From contig OZ244128.1 of the NCBI GenBank assembly GCA_965215995.1, positions 4,898,001 through 4,962,000 of the forward strand: a stretch of 64,000 bases of DNA, written 5' to 3'. A program made the position numbers and the translations under genes. The DNA is from SZUA-309 sp965215995. Lineage in GTDB: Bacteria; Pseudomonadota; Gammaproteobacteria; Pseudomonadales; Azotimanducaceae. The first letter of the stretch is position 1, and each line of letters opens with the position of its first letter. Positions 34,073 to 42,166 of this stretch are shown here, piece after piece. A model generated the notes under the pieces. The model was not told where the DNA came from. It made no database searches and worked only from the letters and a program-made list of their open reading frames with translations.

Positions 34073-34820
34073 TGCCGGCGATGTAGGAAAGGGTCGGGCC
34101 GATTTCAGCGTGCACGACGAGATCGGCAATGCCATCCAATGGGGTCGCTTCTCGATTCAGGATAGCCAGCTTCGAGCCGAGTTGCTTTGCGTACTCTGGA
34201 AACCCAGCTGCCGGATAAACGATGAGTGTAGATCCGGTGGCGATCATCAAGTCACATTTTTCAGTAAATTTCTGAGCACGACGCATGGCGTCTTCCGGCA
34301 TTGCCTGACCGAATGAGATCGTTGCCGTTTTGATGACGCCGCCGCAACGGGAGCAGGGATCGATGCGCGCCTGGCGTTCGAACTGTTGCTTCAGATCCGC
34401 GAGTTCGTAACGCATTTCACAGGCCAGACATATTGCGTAGCTGCTATTGCCGTGCAGCTCTATTACCCGATCGTCTGGTACCCCCGCATTCTGATGCAGG
34501 TTGTCCACGTTCTGAGTGATCACACCCTGACACTTACCCATTTCCACGAGCTTTGCGATGGCCAGGTGCCCCTTGTTCGGCTTTGCGCCTTCCATCTTCA
34601 TCTCACCAGCGAATTTGCGTCGCCATTGCTCGGAACGAGCTTCCTCGCTTTTCAGGAACTCTTCAAAGTAGATGGGCTTCATCTTTTCCCAGATGCCGGT
34701 GCCCTGACTGCGGAAGTCGGGAATGCCGGATTCGGTGCTGATGCCGGCGCCAGTGAAGAAGACGATGTTGTTAGCCGCGTCGATGAGCTCTTTGAGCGCC
34801 TCGAGTTTGTCCTGATCCAT
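34065..34820 (-). CDS. cobB: Sir2-family NAD-dependent protein deacylase
   Basis: 251 residues. NAD site: FFTGAGISTESGIPDFR; catalytic region TQNVDNLHQNAG and ELHGN with the general-base His; zinc finger CLAC and CSRC (two CxxC pairs); C-terminal GSTLIVYPAAGFP. It removes acyl groups from lysines using NAD, with nicotinamide as by-product. The ATG at 34820 (MDQDKLEAL) is preferred to the upstream in-frame ATG at 34841: it falls one base after the stop of the upstream kinase-like gene, with AGGGTGG upstream. The two minus-strand genes form a transcription unit. Confidence 0.93.
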   Translation of the reverse strand: MDQDKLEALKELIDAANNIVFFTGAGISTESGIPDFRSQGTGIWEKMKPIYFEEFLKSEEARSEQWRRKFAGEMKMEGAKPNKGHLAIAKLVEMGKCQGVITQNVDNLHQNAGVPDDRVIELHGNSSYAICLACEMRYELADLKQQFERQARIDPCSRCGGVIKTATISFGQAMPEDAMRRAQKFTEKCDLMIATGSTLIVYPAAGFPEYAKQLGSKLAILNREATPLDGIADLVVHAEIGPTLSYIAGIN

Positions 34821-34821
34821 G

Positions 34822-35463
34822 CTACGAGCCACCCTGCGCATCGTTAACCTGGCAAAGTCGCTTGCTGAGCGCGCTGGGCGGTGTCTGCAGTCGCTCTATG
34901 ATCCTCTCTGCACAGTATTTCGGCGTTGATTCGCTTGTGTCGACTTCCAGGTCATACACTGCCTCGTGTGCATGCACTTCATGAAAGTGCGACGTGGCGG
35001 TGCCCGGGAATCGACCGCTCCGCTGGCTTTCCCGTTCGTTGACGATGTCGAGACTGCAACGGACGCCGATGAGCCAGGCTGGTACCTTCGCGAGCGCGAT
35101 TGCGTAGTCGTCGAGATAGCGAGGCAGGAACAGCAGGTCGTCGACAATCACGTTGTTACCAGCCTGAGCAAATGCGGCGACTGCCCGGCGCATTCCTCTC
35201 AGCACCTGCTCACCGTGATCGCCGAACCGGATGTGGGTAAGCAGCTCGCCTTCTTTTTCTTGAGGAACGATGTTCAGCCCGGCGCTCCCGGGCGAGCCAC
35301 CTGGAGAATTCAGACCTCTGTAGCGTCCCGGCATCCCGTCCCGGAACTGATCCAGCGCGATGTGTTGGTACGGCTCATCGAGCAGCTGTTGCAGCATGAT
35401 CGCCAGCGTCGTCTTACCGGCGCTCGACGAGCCATTCAGGAAGATGACATTCCCCGTTCTCAT
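34822..35463 (-). CDS. Chloramphenicol phosphotransferase-like P-loop kinase
   Basis: About 213 residues from ATG 35463 (the frame is open to 35499). The Walker A is LNGSSSAGKTTLA, then HIALDQFRDGMP and NVIVDDLLFLPRYLDDY, and the Arg-rich lid ERESQRSGRFPGTATSHFHEVH, all as in the chloramphenicol 3-O-phosphotransferase-like family. Most members in non-producing bacteria have unknown substrates, so drug resistance should not be assumed. It is coupled to the sirtuin gene (one base between stop and start) and is divergent from the phosphopantetheinyl transferase gene, whose start lies about 66 bases away. Confidence 0.8.
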   Translation of the reverse strand: MRTGNVIFLNGSSSAGKTTLAIMLQQLLDEPYQHIALDQFRDGMPGRYRGLNSPGGSPGSAGLNIVPQEKEGELLTHIRFGDHGEQVLRGMRRAVAAFAQAGNNVIVDDLLFLPRYLDDYAIALAKVPAWLIGVRCSLDIVNERESQRSGRFPGTATSHFHEVHAHEAVYDLEVDTSESTPKYCAERIIERLQTPPSALSKRLCQVNDAQGGS

Positions 35464-35529
35464 GGCTGGGATGGTATCGGGATGGCTGCTGGACGACAAT
35501 CAGCTGAATATCGACAGCACAGGATCCTG

Positions 35530-36198
35530 ATGATCGAGGAGATTCGTACACTTCAGGAGGAGATTCATCGATCTCTGCCTATAAGGGAAGGATTGTCCAT
35601 TCTCGCCGGAACAACGGACGTTCGGCTCGAGTCCCTGTATCCGGAGGAGCAGGCGTTGGTCGAGTCGGCGCTCGCTAAGCGGCAGGCGGAGTTCGCGACA
35701 GCACGACAGCTGGCGAGGCAGGCGATGAAAGAGCTGGGTCTTGCTGGGGGACCAATCCTTAAAGGTGCGAAGCGTGAGCCGGTCTGGCCGAGCGGATCGA
35801 TCGGCAGCATGACGCATGCGGAGGGTTGTGCGGTTGCTTGTGTGGCCAGAAGCGATGTGGTTCGCTCGGTTGGTATTGATATCGAGCTGGCGGATCGGGT
35901 TGGCGGGCATCTGTACAAGAAGTTGTTTACGAACGTCGAGCAAAATTTCCTGGAGCAGAAAGGGCAAGAGTTCGCGGGACTACTGTTTTCTGCGAAAGAG
36001 GCGGTCTACAAGGCGTCCTTTCCACTGGTCGGTCGATACATCGGTTTTCAGGAGGCAGAGCTCACAGTGGATGAGAGCCGAAGGCGGATCCAAATCAGGT
36101 ATGTTGGTGACCACGCGTCTAACAGAGTGATGGAAGAGGCGGAGTGCCGATATCTTTTTTCCGGGCCGTACGTGCTGAGTCTTGTGATTATCCCATGA
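35530..36198 (+). CDS. 4'-phosphopantetheinyl transferase, EntD/Sfp type
   Basis: 222 residues. Transfers phosphopantetheine from coenzyme A to carrier proteins. The Mg-binding GIDIE motif (in RSVGIDIELADR) and FSAKEAVYKASFP are both intact, with GSIGSMTHAEGCAVACVA before them. ATG 35530 has AGGA nine bases upstream; ATG 35482 in the same frame is the alternative. No polyketide or peptide synthetase lies in the window, so the target carrier protein is encoded elsewhere. It is divergent from the kinase/sirtuin pair and 20 bases upstream of the nucleoside transporter start. Confidence 0.88.
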   Translation: MIEEIRTLQEEIHRSLPIREGLSILAGTTDVRLESLYPEEQALVESALAKRQAEFATARQLARQAMKELGLAGGPILKGAKREPVWPSGSIGSMTHAEGCAVACVARSDVVRSVGIDIELADRVGGHLYKKLFTNVEQNFLEQKGQEFAGLLFSAKEAVYKASFPLVGRYIGFQEAELTVDESRRRIQIRYVGDHASNRVMEEAECRYLFSGPYVLSLVIIP

Positions 36199-36218
36199 CC
36201 CAGTTTGGAGTCATCTGA

Positions 36219-37457
36219 GTGCATGCCGTACTGGGCGTTGTCGTGCTCATTGGCGCTGCCTGGATGCTCAGCGAAAACCGCTCGGTGGTCGCCTGGCGTG
36301 CCGTAGTAGTGGGTGTCGGTATGCAGGCCGTACTTGCACTGGTCCTGCTCAGAATGCCGTTGGTGAGCGAGTTGCTTCTGGTGCTGAACAACGTCGTGCA
36401 CGCTGTGGAACAGGCGACCACCACCGGTGCCAGCTTCATTTTCGGGTACCTCAGCGGCGCAGCCACACCCTTCGAAGTGACCGTCGAAGGCGCCATGTAT
36501 CTGTTTGCATTCCGGGTGCTGCCGCAGATCATCGTCTTCAGCGTCCTGGTTGCGCTCTTCTGGTACTGGCGGATCCTGCCGTTGGTCATTCGCGGCTTCG
36601 GGTCTGTGCTCCGTAAGGCCATGGGGCTCAGCGGTGCGGTTGGCACGGCGGCTGCTTCCAGCGTCTTTCTCGGCATGGTCGAAACCCCACTGGTGGTTCG
36701 TGCTTACCTGAAGTCCTTGAGCCGTTCGGAGTTTTTCACGCTCATGACCTGTGGGATGTCTACGGTCGCGGGTTCCATCATGGTGCTGTACGCCAGCGTG
36801 CTGGGCGATGTGATTCCCGGGGCTCTGGGACACATTCTTTCGGCGTCGGTGCTCAATGTCATTGGCGCGGTGTATGTGTCCAGAATCATGATCCCGGAAA
36901 CGAAAGCGCTGACTCAGGACGTGATCGCCGATGGGCTCAGCTACTCCAGCAACATGGACGCGATCACGCGCGGCACCACCGATGGTCTCCGGCTTGCTGT
37001 GAACGTAGGCGCCATGGTGCTGGTGCTCGTCAGCCTGGTTGCGCTGGTCAACCTGGTGCTTTCGAACGTGGAGATTCTCGGCGCGCCGATCACGCTGGAG
37101 AGGATGATGGGTTGGGTGTTCTCGCCAGTGGCCTGGCTGATCGGCATTCCCTGGGCAGAAGCTCAACAGGCTGGGGCGCTGTTGGGATCAAAACTCATCC
37201 TGAACGAGCTGGTTGCTTATCTGCAGATGGCCGGGCTACCCGAAGGCACGCTGACCGAGAACAGCCGCCTGATCATGACCTATGCGCTGTGCGGCTTTGC
37301 CAACTTCGGCAGCCTGGGCATCATGCTGGGTGGGCTGCAGACGCTGGTGCCGGAAAGGCGTGAGGAAGTGCTGGCGGTGGCGCCGAAAACGCTGATCAGT
37401 GGAATGATGGTGACGTGCATCACGGCGGCCTTGGTGGCGGTGGCGACGGCGTTCTAA
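36219..37457 (+). CDS. NupC-family concentrative nucleoside transporter
   Basis: 412 residues, about ten membrane segments. The CNT-family features are the early GAAWMLSENRSVVAWRAVVVG, the region VGTAAASSVFLGMVETPLVVRAYL with Glu for substrate contact, the gate TCGMSTVAGSIMVLYAS, and the end ALCGFANFGSLGIMLGGLQTLVP. It takes up nucleosides with Na+ or H+. GTG 36219 is used; it begins 21 bases after the phosphopantetheinyl transferase stop. It converges with exbD; a terminator lies between. Confidence 0.93.
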   Translation: MHAVLGVVVLIGAAWMLSENRSVVAWRAVVVGVGMQAVLALVLLRMPLVSELLLVLNNVVHAVEQATTTGASFIFGYLSGAATPFEVTVEGAMYLFAFRVLPQIIVFSVLVALFWYWRILPLVIRGFGSVLRKAMGLSGAVGTAAASSVFLGMVETPLVVRAYLKSLSRSEFFTLMTCGMSTVAGSIMVLYASVLGDVIPGALGHILSASVLNVIGAVYVSRIMIPETKALTQDVIADGLSYSSNMDAITRGTTDGLRLAVNVGAMVLVLVSLVALVNLVLSNVEILGAPITLERMMGWVFSPVAWLIGIPWAEAQQAGALLGSKLILNELVAYLQMAGLPEGTLTENSRLIMTYALCGFANFGSLGIMLGGLQTLVPERREEVLAVAPKTLISGMMVTCITAALVAVATAF

Positions 37458-37494
37458 TACCGCAGAAGGAAACTGCAGCCTAGCGATCACTCGC

Positions 37495-37519
37495 AAAAAA
37501 AAGGCCGGTCAAACCGGCC
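37495..37519 (-). terminator. Rho-independent terminator for exbD
   Basis: GGCCGGT at 37503-37509 and ACCGGCC at 37513-37519 form a 7-pair GC-rich stem with a 3-base loop. Read on the minus strand the stem is followed by eight T (the A-run 37495-37502). It lies 29 bases after the exbD stop, a textbook arrangement. Confidence 0.9.
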
Positions 37520-37548
37520 CTTATCGCTGGGTTACGGGGCCGATCTAC

Positions 37549-37956
37549 CTACTGGGCTAAGCTGACGTTGTACACGCCTGCCTGACGGGCAGAGTCGAAG
37601 ATGTGGATCATCGTTTCCGTCCGGCTTTCCGGATGTGGTTGGATGACCACCGGTGCTTCCGGGTTCTCGGCGTGCAGACGCTCGATATTTGCCCGAACGG
37701 AACGCCAGTCCACATCGCGCTGGGCAATGATGATCCGATCCCGGTTGGTGATTCGAACAACGATGGATTTTTTGTTCGGATCGACGGTCTTGGGCTTATC
37801 TTCGTCAGGCTGGTTGACATCCAGGCCAACCTCTTTGACGAACGTTGCGGTCACGATGAAGAAAATCAGCATGATGAACACCACGTCCAGCATGGGCGTG
37901 AGATTGATCTGCTCTTCGTCTCCCTCGTCGCGGCTCTTGCCGAAAACTCTGCGCAC
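37549..37956 (-). CDS. exbD: ExbD/TolR-family biopolymer transport protein
   Basis: 135 residues. Short cytoplasmic head, one membrane helix with the functional Asp in NLTPMLDVVFIMLIFF, and a periplasmic domain with the Val/Ile-rich pattern (SIVVRITNRDRIIIAQ) and PVVIQPHPES. ExbD works with ExbB and TonB to use the proton gradient. No exbB, tonB or outer-membrane receptor is adjacent here, so it must team with proteins encoded elsewhere or serve another motor. It has its own terminator. The 197 bases to the divergent rfbG gene must hold both promoters. Confidence 0.92.
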   Translation of the reverse strand: MRRVFGKSRDEGDEEQINLTPMLDVVFIMLIFFIVTATFVKEVGLDVNQPDEDKPKTVDPNKKSIVVRITNRDRIIIAQRDVDWRSVRANIERLHAENPEAPVVIQPHPESRTETMIHIFDSARQAGVYNVSLAQ

Positions 37957-38153
37957 TGCGATTCCCCTCAGAATTAGCGCTGGAAAAGCGGAGAGTGTAC
38001 CGGGGTTGCATTTTCAAGGCTACAGTCGCCTGAGCGTCTCTAAATAAAGCTCTGACAAGCTGGCGATTCCCATTTATCCAGCGATTGACATAATGCGCCC
38101 TGGTTCATGCCGCCGCACGGGGTTGATAAAGACAACAATGAGCTGGAAAACGG

Positions 38154-39221
38154 ATGACGGCTAACTTCTGGAAGGATAAGTCCGTACTGGTCACCGGTCA
38201 CACGGGCTTCAAGGGATCCTGGATCTGCCAATGGCTGGTTGACCTTGGCGCAAAGGTGAGTGGATATGCGCTGGCACCACCCACGTCCCCGGCGCTCTTC
38301 GATCTGCTGCGATTGCGTGAGCGTATGTCGTCCCATATCGGGGACGTGAGGGACTTGGAGAACTTGGCGCGTGTGGTGAAAGCAATTGAGCCTGAGATCG
38401 TCATACATATGGCGGCTCAGTCTCTGGTCCTCGATTCCTATGAGGATCCTGCCGCCACCTATGCGACCAACGTGCTGGGCACTGTCCACCTGTTCGAAGC
38501 CATCCGGCGTGTTGACTCGGTCGGGGCGGTGGTCAACGTTACCTCGGACAAATGCTACGAAAACCGGGAATGGACATGGGGATACCGGGAAAATGAGCCC
38601 ATGGGCGGGTTTGACCCGTACAGTTGCAGCAAGGGAGCTGCGGAGCTCGTCACTGCAAGCTACCGGCGCTCGTTCTTCGCCGACGCAGGCATCCACCTGG
38701 CGTCGGCTCGCGCGGGTAATGTGATCGGCGGCGGTGACTGGGCCGCCAACCGGCTGATCCCCGATCTGACTCGAGGTCTAATGGCCGGCGAAACCATCGT
38801 CATCCGTAATCCGGGTGCGATCCGGCCGTGGCAACACGTGCTGGAGCCATTGTCGGGCTATCTGCTTCTCGCTGAGCGTCTCTGTGGGCCTGACGGTGCG
38901 TCCGCGGCTGACGGTTGGAATTTCGGTCCCTACGAGAGCGACGTGAAATCCGTGGCCTGGATTGCCGACTACCTCTGCAATGCGTGGGGCGACGGCGCGA
39001 ATTGGCGCCTCGAGACAGAGGAAGGAGAGGCGCCTCACGAGGCGCACTATCTGAAACTGGATTGTTCCAAGGCGCGCAGCGGGCTCGGCTGGCACCCTCG
39101 CCTGAACCTGGAAACTGCTCTTGAGTGGATCGTGCAGTGGACGCGTTCATATGTTGCCGGTGCTGACATGGTCGATATCACGACCGGTCAGATCGAGCGG
39201 TTCCGAGAGGTAGGCCCATGA
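38154..39221 (+). CDS. rfbG: CDP-glucose 4,6-dehydratase
   Basis: 355 residues, a short-chain dehydrogenase fold. NAD site LVTGHTGFKGSWI; catalytic Tyr and Lys in DPYSCSKGAAELV; TSDKCYENREW, which is typical of RfbG and not of the dTDP-glucose enzyme. It turns CDP-glucose into CDP-4-keto-6-deoxyglucose. First gene of a strongly coupled four-gene unit; its stop overlaps the next start as ATGA (39218-39221). Its substrate maker rfbF lies 10 kb downstream in the same orientation. Confidence 0.95.
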   Translation: MTANFWKDKSVLVTGHTGFKGSWICQWLVDLGAKVSGYALAPPTSPALFDLLRLRERMSSHIGDVRDLENLARVVKAIEPEIVIHMAAQSLVLDSYEDPAATYATNVLGTVHLFEAIRRVDSVGAVVNVTSDKCYENREWTWGYRENEPMGGFDPYSCSKGAAELVTASYRRSFFADAGIHLASARAGNVIGGGDWAANRLIPDLTRGLMAGETIVIRNPGAIRPWQHVLEPLSGYLLLAERLCGPDGASAADGWNFGPYESDVKSVAWIADYLCNAWGDGANWRLETEEGEAPHEAHYLKLDCSKARSGLGWHPRLNLETALEWIVQWTRSYVAGADMVDITTGQIERFREVGP

Positions 39222-39751
39222 AACTTGCCAGGACGGCGGTTACTGGGGCGTATCTGCTGGCGTTCCCGAGAATCAGCGATTCCAGGGGCTACTTTCAGCG
39301 GGTGTGGTGTGAGGCGGCCCTGCGCGAACAGGGTCTGAAAGCCCGGATCAGCCAGATCAACACCTCGTTCAACGAGAAAGCCGGGACGCTGCGGGGTCTG
39401 CACCTGCAGTCGGCGCCAGCGGAAGAGGTGAAGATCGTTCAGTGTCTGAAGGGTTCCGCTTTCGAGGTCGTGGTCGATCTGCGTGAAGACTCTGACACGT
39501 ATCTGGGCTGGTTCGGCGTGGCGCTGGGCGAGTTCGATCAACGCCAGCTCTATGTGCCCGAAGGTTGTGCGCACGGCTATCAGGCGTTGGAGGATGGTAC
39601 GGTGGTTCAGTACGCCACGTCGGCGCCTTATTCGCCAGAGCTCGAGTATGGGATCCGCTGGGATGATCCCCTCATCGGCATGGAGTGGCCACTAGAGCCT
39701 GTGAATGTGACTGAGAAGGACAGCTCATGGCCCCTTCTGGAGCGCAACTGA
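39218..39751 (+). CDS. RfbC-like 3,5-epimerase of a nucleotide sugar
   Basis: 177 residues, cupin fold. Recognisable are FSRG-like SDSRGYFQRVW, GTLRGLHLQ with the active His, DLREDSDTYLGW, VPEGCAHGYQAL and QYATSAPYSPELEYGIRWDDP. It matches dTDP-4-keto-6-deoxyglucose 3,5-epimerases, but its place directly after rfbG suggests CDP-4-keto-6-deoxyglucose is the substrate. It overlaps rfbG by four bases and touches the next gene with no gap. Confidence 0.88.
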   Translation: MKLARTAVTGAYLLAFPRISDSRGYFQRVWCEAALREQGLKARISQINTSFNEKAGTLRGLHLQSAPAEEVKIVQCLKGSAFEVVVDLREDSDTYLGWFGVALGEFDQRQLYVPEGCAHGYQALEDGTVVQYATSAPYSPELEYGIRWDDPLIGMEWPLEPVNVTEKDSSWPLLERN

Positions 39752-40711
39752 ATGACGACCGGCCTCGGACCGAAAGATGTTTCGGTGAGTCCCGGTAGGG
39801 TTCTGCTCACAGGCGCCAGCGGTTTTCTCGGCGGTCATTGTATCGAGCCGCTGCTTGCCGTTGGCGCGGAAATCCACGCGGTGAGCAGCAAGCCGCCAAA
39901 GTCGGATGAACGAGTGGTCTGGCATCAGACCGATCTGCTGGATCAGGCAGCGATCGGACGTCTGATGCAGGCCGTCCGGCCGCAATCTCTCGTTCACCTG
40001 GCCTGGTACGTGGCACCCGGCAAGTGGTATGACGCAGCTGAGAATTTTCTCTGGCTACAGGCCTCTCTGGAGATCGCTCGCCAGTTTCACGACGCGGGCG
40101 GTGAGCGGCTGCTCGTTGCCGGATCCGGCACCGAGTACGATTGGCACTACGGCTACTGCAATGAGCAACGCACGCCGCTGAGCCCGAACACCTACTACGG
40201 CCAATGCAAGAATGCATTGCGACTGGCACTCGCGGCCTATGCAGAAAACACGGGGCTTGCCTGCAGCTGGGCGAGGGTGTTTTTTCTCTACGGTCCCAGG
40301 GAGGCCGAGCATAGGCTGGTTGCGTCTGTGGCCAATGCGTTGCTCAGAGGTCGGCGAGCGCCCTGTACGCACGGCCACCAGATCAGAGATTTCCTGCACG
40401 TGCAGGATGCCGCAGACGCGCTGGTGTTTCTCCTTGCCAACGGACATTCCGGCCCGGTCAACGTTGCCTCCGGTCAGCCGGTGACGCTGAAAGCGCTGGT
40501 CCGGCGTGTGGGCAGGTTACTCGACGCCGAAGACCTGATTGATTTCGGCGCGATCGAACCGCCGCCAACCGATCTGCCGTTCGTGGTCGCGGACACCGGT
40601 CAGCTTGAAAGTCTAGGCTGGACACCGCGCCTCGATCACGACCAGGGCGTCGCGGATACGGTGGCATGGTGGCGGGCGCGTGTTAATCACGATTCGGGAG
40701 TAGTGAGTTGA
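39752..40711 (+). CDS. NAD-dependent epimerase/reductase for the CDP-sugar route
   Basis: 319 residues, extended short-chain dehydrogenase. Dinucleotide site LLTGASGFLGGHC; catalytic NTYYGQCKNALRLAL with the Tyr-x3-Lys pair; LHVQDAADALVFLL in the substrate domain. It starts on the base after the epimerase stop. By position it should reduce the 4-keto group of the CDP-6-deoxy sugar, or act as a 4-epimerase. It is similar in plan to the CDP-abequose/paratose synthase class (RfbJ/RfbS), but no 3-dehydrase (rfbH) is present in the window to make a 3,6-dideoxy sugar. Exact product not determined. Confidence 0.8.
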   Translation: MTTGLGPKDVSVSPGRVLLTGASGFLGGHCIEPLLAVGAEIHAVSSKPPKSDERVVWHQTDLLDQAAIGRLMQAVRPQSLVHLAWYVAPGKWYDAAENFLWLQASLEIARQFHDAGGERLLVAGSGTEYDWHYGYCNEQRTPLSPNTYYGQCKNALRLALAAYAENTGLACSWARVFFLYGPREAEHRLVASVANALLRGRRAPCTHGHQIRDFLHVQDAADALVFLLANGHSGPVNVASGQPVTLKALVRRVGRLLDAEDLIDFGAIEPPPTDLPFVVADTGQLESLGWTPRLDHDQGVADTVAWWRARVNHDSGVVS

Positions 40712-42006
40712 GCGATATCGCGATCATTGGCGCTGGTATGGCCGGCTTCGGAGCGGCAGAGGCACTGACGGCGAATGGGCTGCGTCCGGTGATCTATGAG
40801 AAGCGTTCCCGACATGGCGGACACACCTCGTCCCACGAGTTCCCCGGCGGCTTTATCTTCGATGAAGGGCCGCACATTTCATTCACCGAGAACAAGCGCA
40901 TACAACAGTTGTTCGCCGATGCGGTGAACGGTGAATACGAGACCATAGATGCCTACGTTGACAATTACTGGCAGGGACACCTGCTCAAGCACCCGGCCCA
41001 GTGCAATCTGCACGGGCTGGATGTGGATTTCATCGTCAAGATCATTCAGGAGTTCATCGAGGCCGCACAGGCGGAACCCGGGCCAATCAGCAACTATGAA
41101 GACTGGCTGATCGCCAGCTACGGGCGCACGTTTACAGAGCACTTCCCGGCTCGTTACGGGCAGAAGTACCATACGGTCCACCCTCGAGAGATGTCCACCG
41201 ACTGGCTCGGTCCGCGTCTTTATCGGCCGGATCTGGAGGAAGTTCTGCGCGGCGCAATGACCCTCGAAACGCCCCACGTTCACTATATCTCGCACTTCCG
41301 CTACCCGACCAATGGTGGTTTTGCTGCCTACCTGGACGGCCTGTGCGCAGACAAGTCGATCATCGTGGATCACGAAGTCGTAGGGATTGATCCGCGTCGG
41401 AAGGCGTTGAGTTTCAGCAGTGGGAAGTCGGCAGGCTACGAAGCGCTGATTTCTTCCATGCCGTTACCGGCACTGATCAAAGTGATCGAAGGCGTGCCCG
41501 GGGATGTCCGGACGGCAGCTGCGCAGCTGGCCTGCACCTCCTGCGTGATCGTGAATGTGGTGCTCGATCGACCGGATATCTCCAAAGCGCACTGGCGCTA
41601 TGTCTACGATGAAGACATCAGCATCACTCGACTCAGTTTTCCGCACATGCTGTCAGCCAACAACGTGCCGGCGGGAATGGGCAGCATTCAGGCGGAAATC
41701 TACTTCTCCGACAAGTACAAACCGTTCGATGGCGCCCTGGAGGCGGTCGAACGACAGGCCATCGAAGAGTTGCGGCGTATGGAACTGATCGGTGCAGATG
41801 AGCGAATCGTCTTCAGCAATGCCATGTTCATTCCCTGGGCCAACATCATCTTTGATCTCGATCGCGCCGATGCCCTGGCCACGGTACATGGCTATCTCGA
41901 TGACGTGGGTATCGTTCCCTGTGGGCGCTATGGGGAGTGGGCCTACATCTGGACCGACGAATCCTTTACCAGCGGCGAAGCGGCAGCGGCAAAAATCCTG
42001 GCCTGA
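40708..42006 (+). CDS. FAD-dependent oxidoreductase, amine-oxidase/UDP-galactopyranose-mutase-like
   Basis: 432 residues. FAD-binding start IAIIGAGMAGFGAAEAL, then YEKRSRHGGHTSS (ribose/diphosphate contact) and FIFDEGPHISF; the C-terminal GRYGEWAYIWTDESFTSG closes the FAD site. This is the NAD(P)-binding Rossmann/amine-oxidase superfamily; the set of family members in polysaccharide loci includes galactopyranose-mutase-like and uncharacterised sugar enzymes. The start is a TTG at 40708 overlapping the preceding TGA (TTGA), the most compact reading, and gives the fold from its first strand. Being the fourth gene of the rfbG unit it may act on the CDP-sugar or a lipid-linked product; substrate is unknown. 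Confidence 0.78.
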   Translation: MSDIAIIGAGMAGFGAAEALTANGLRPVIYEKRSRHGGHTSSHEFPGGFIFDEGPHISFTENKRIQQLFADAVNGEYETIDAYVDNYWQGHLLKHPAQCNLHGLDVDFIVKIIQEFIEAAQAEPGPISNYEDWLIASYGRTFTEHFPARYGQKYHTVHPREMSTDWLGPRLYRPDLEEVLRGAMTLETPHVHYISHFRYPTNGGFAAYLDGLCADKSIIVDHEVVGIDPRRKALSFSSGKSAGYEALISSMPLPALIKVIEGVPGDVRTAAAQLACTSCVIVNVVLDRPDISKAHWRYVYDEDISITRLSFPHMLSANNVPAGMGSIQAEIYFSDKYKPFDGALEAVERQAIEELRRMELIGADERIVFSNAMFIPWANIIFDLDRADALATVHGYLDDVGIVPCGRYGEWAYIWTDESFTSGEAAAAKILA

Positions 42007-42166
42007 ACCTTTGCTGGCACGCAATACGGCCTCTACGTTATCCTCCCGGGTACAGCCAATCACCTTAGAGTGATGCTGTTGCCGGTTCGCCAGAAGTCAC
42101 CAAAAAGGTATCAGAATATGGCAAGCCGGCAGGATTGATAGCACCTGGATTTGCTGCTGGAAAGGG

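Noticed and set aside
34822..35463. Antibiotic resistance gene (chloramphenicol phosphotransferase)
   Set aside because: The family is broad and most members in non-producing bacteria are not resistance enzymes; no mobile element is near.
36048..37166. 372-residue open frame on the minus strand opposite the nucleoside transporter
   Set aside because: Extremely His/Asp/Arg-rich, hydrophilic shadow of membrane-helix codons.
42016..42035. TGGCACG at 42015-42021 as part of a sigma-54 promoter, expected for XrtA loci
   Set aside because: The -12 GC element is absent at the required spacing; no other convincing -24/-12 site was seen upstream of the export genes.
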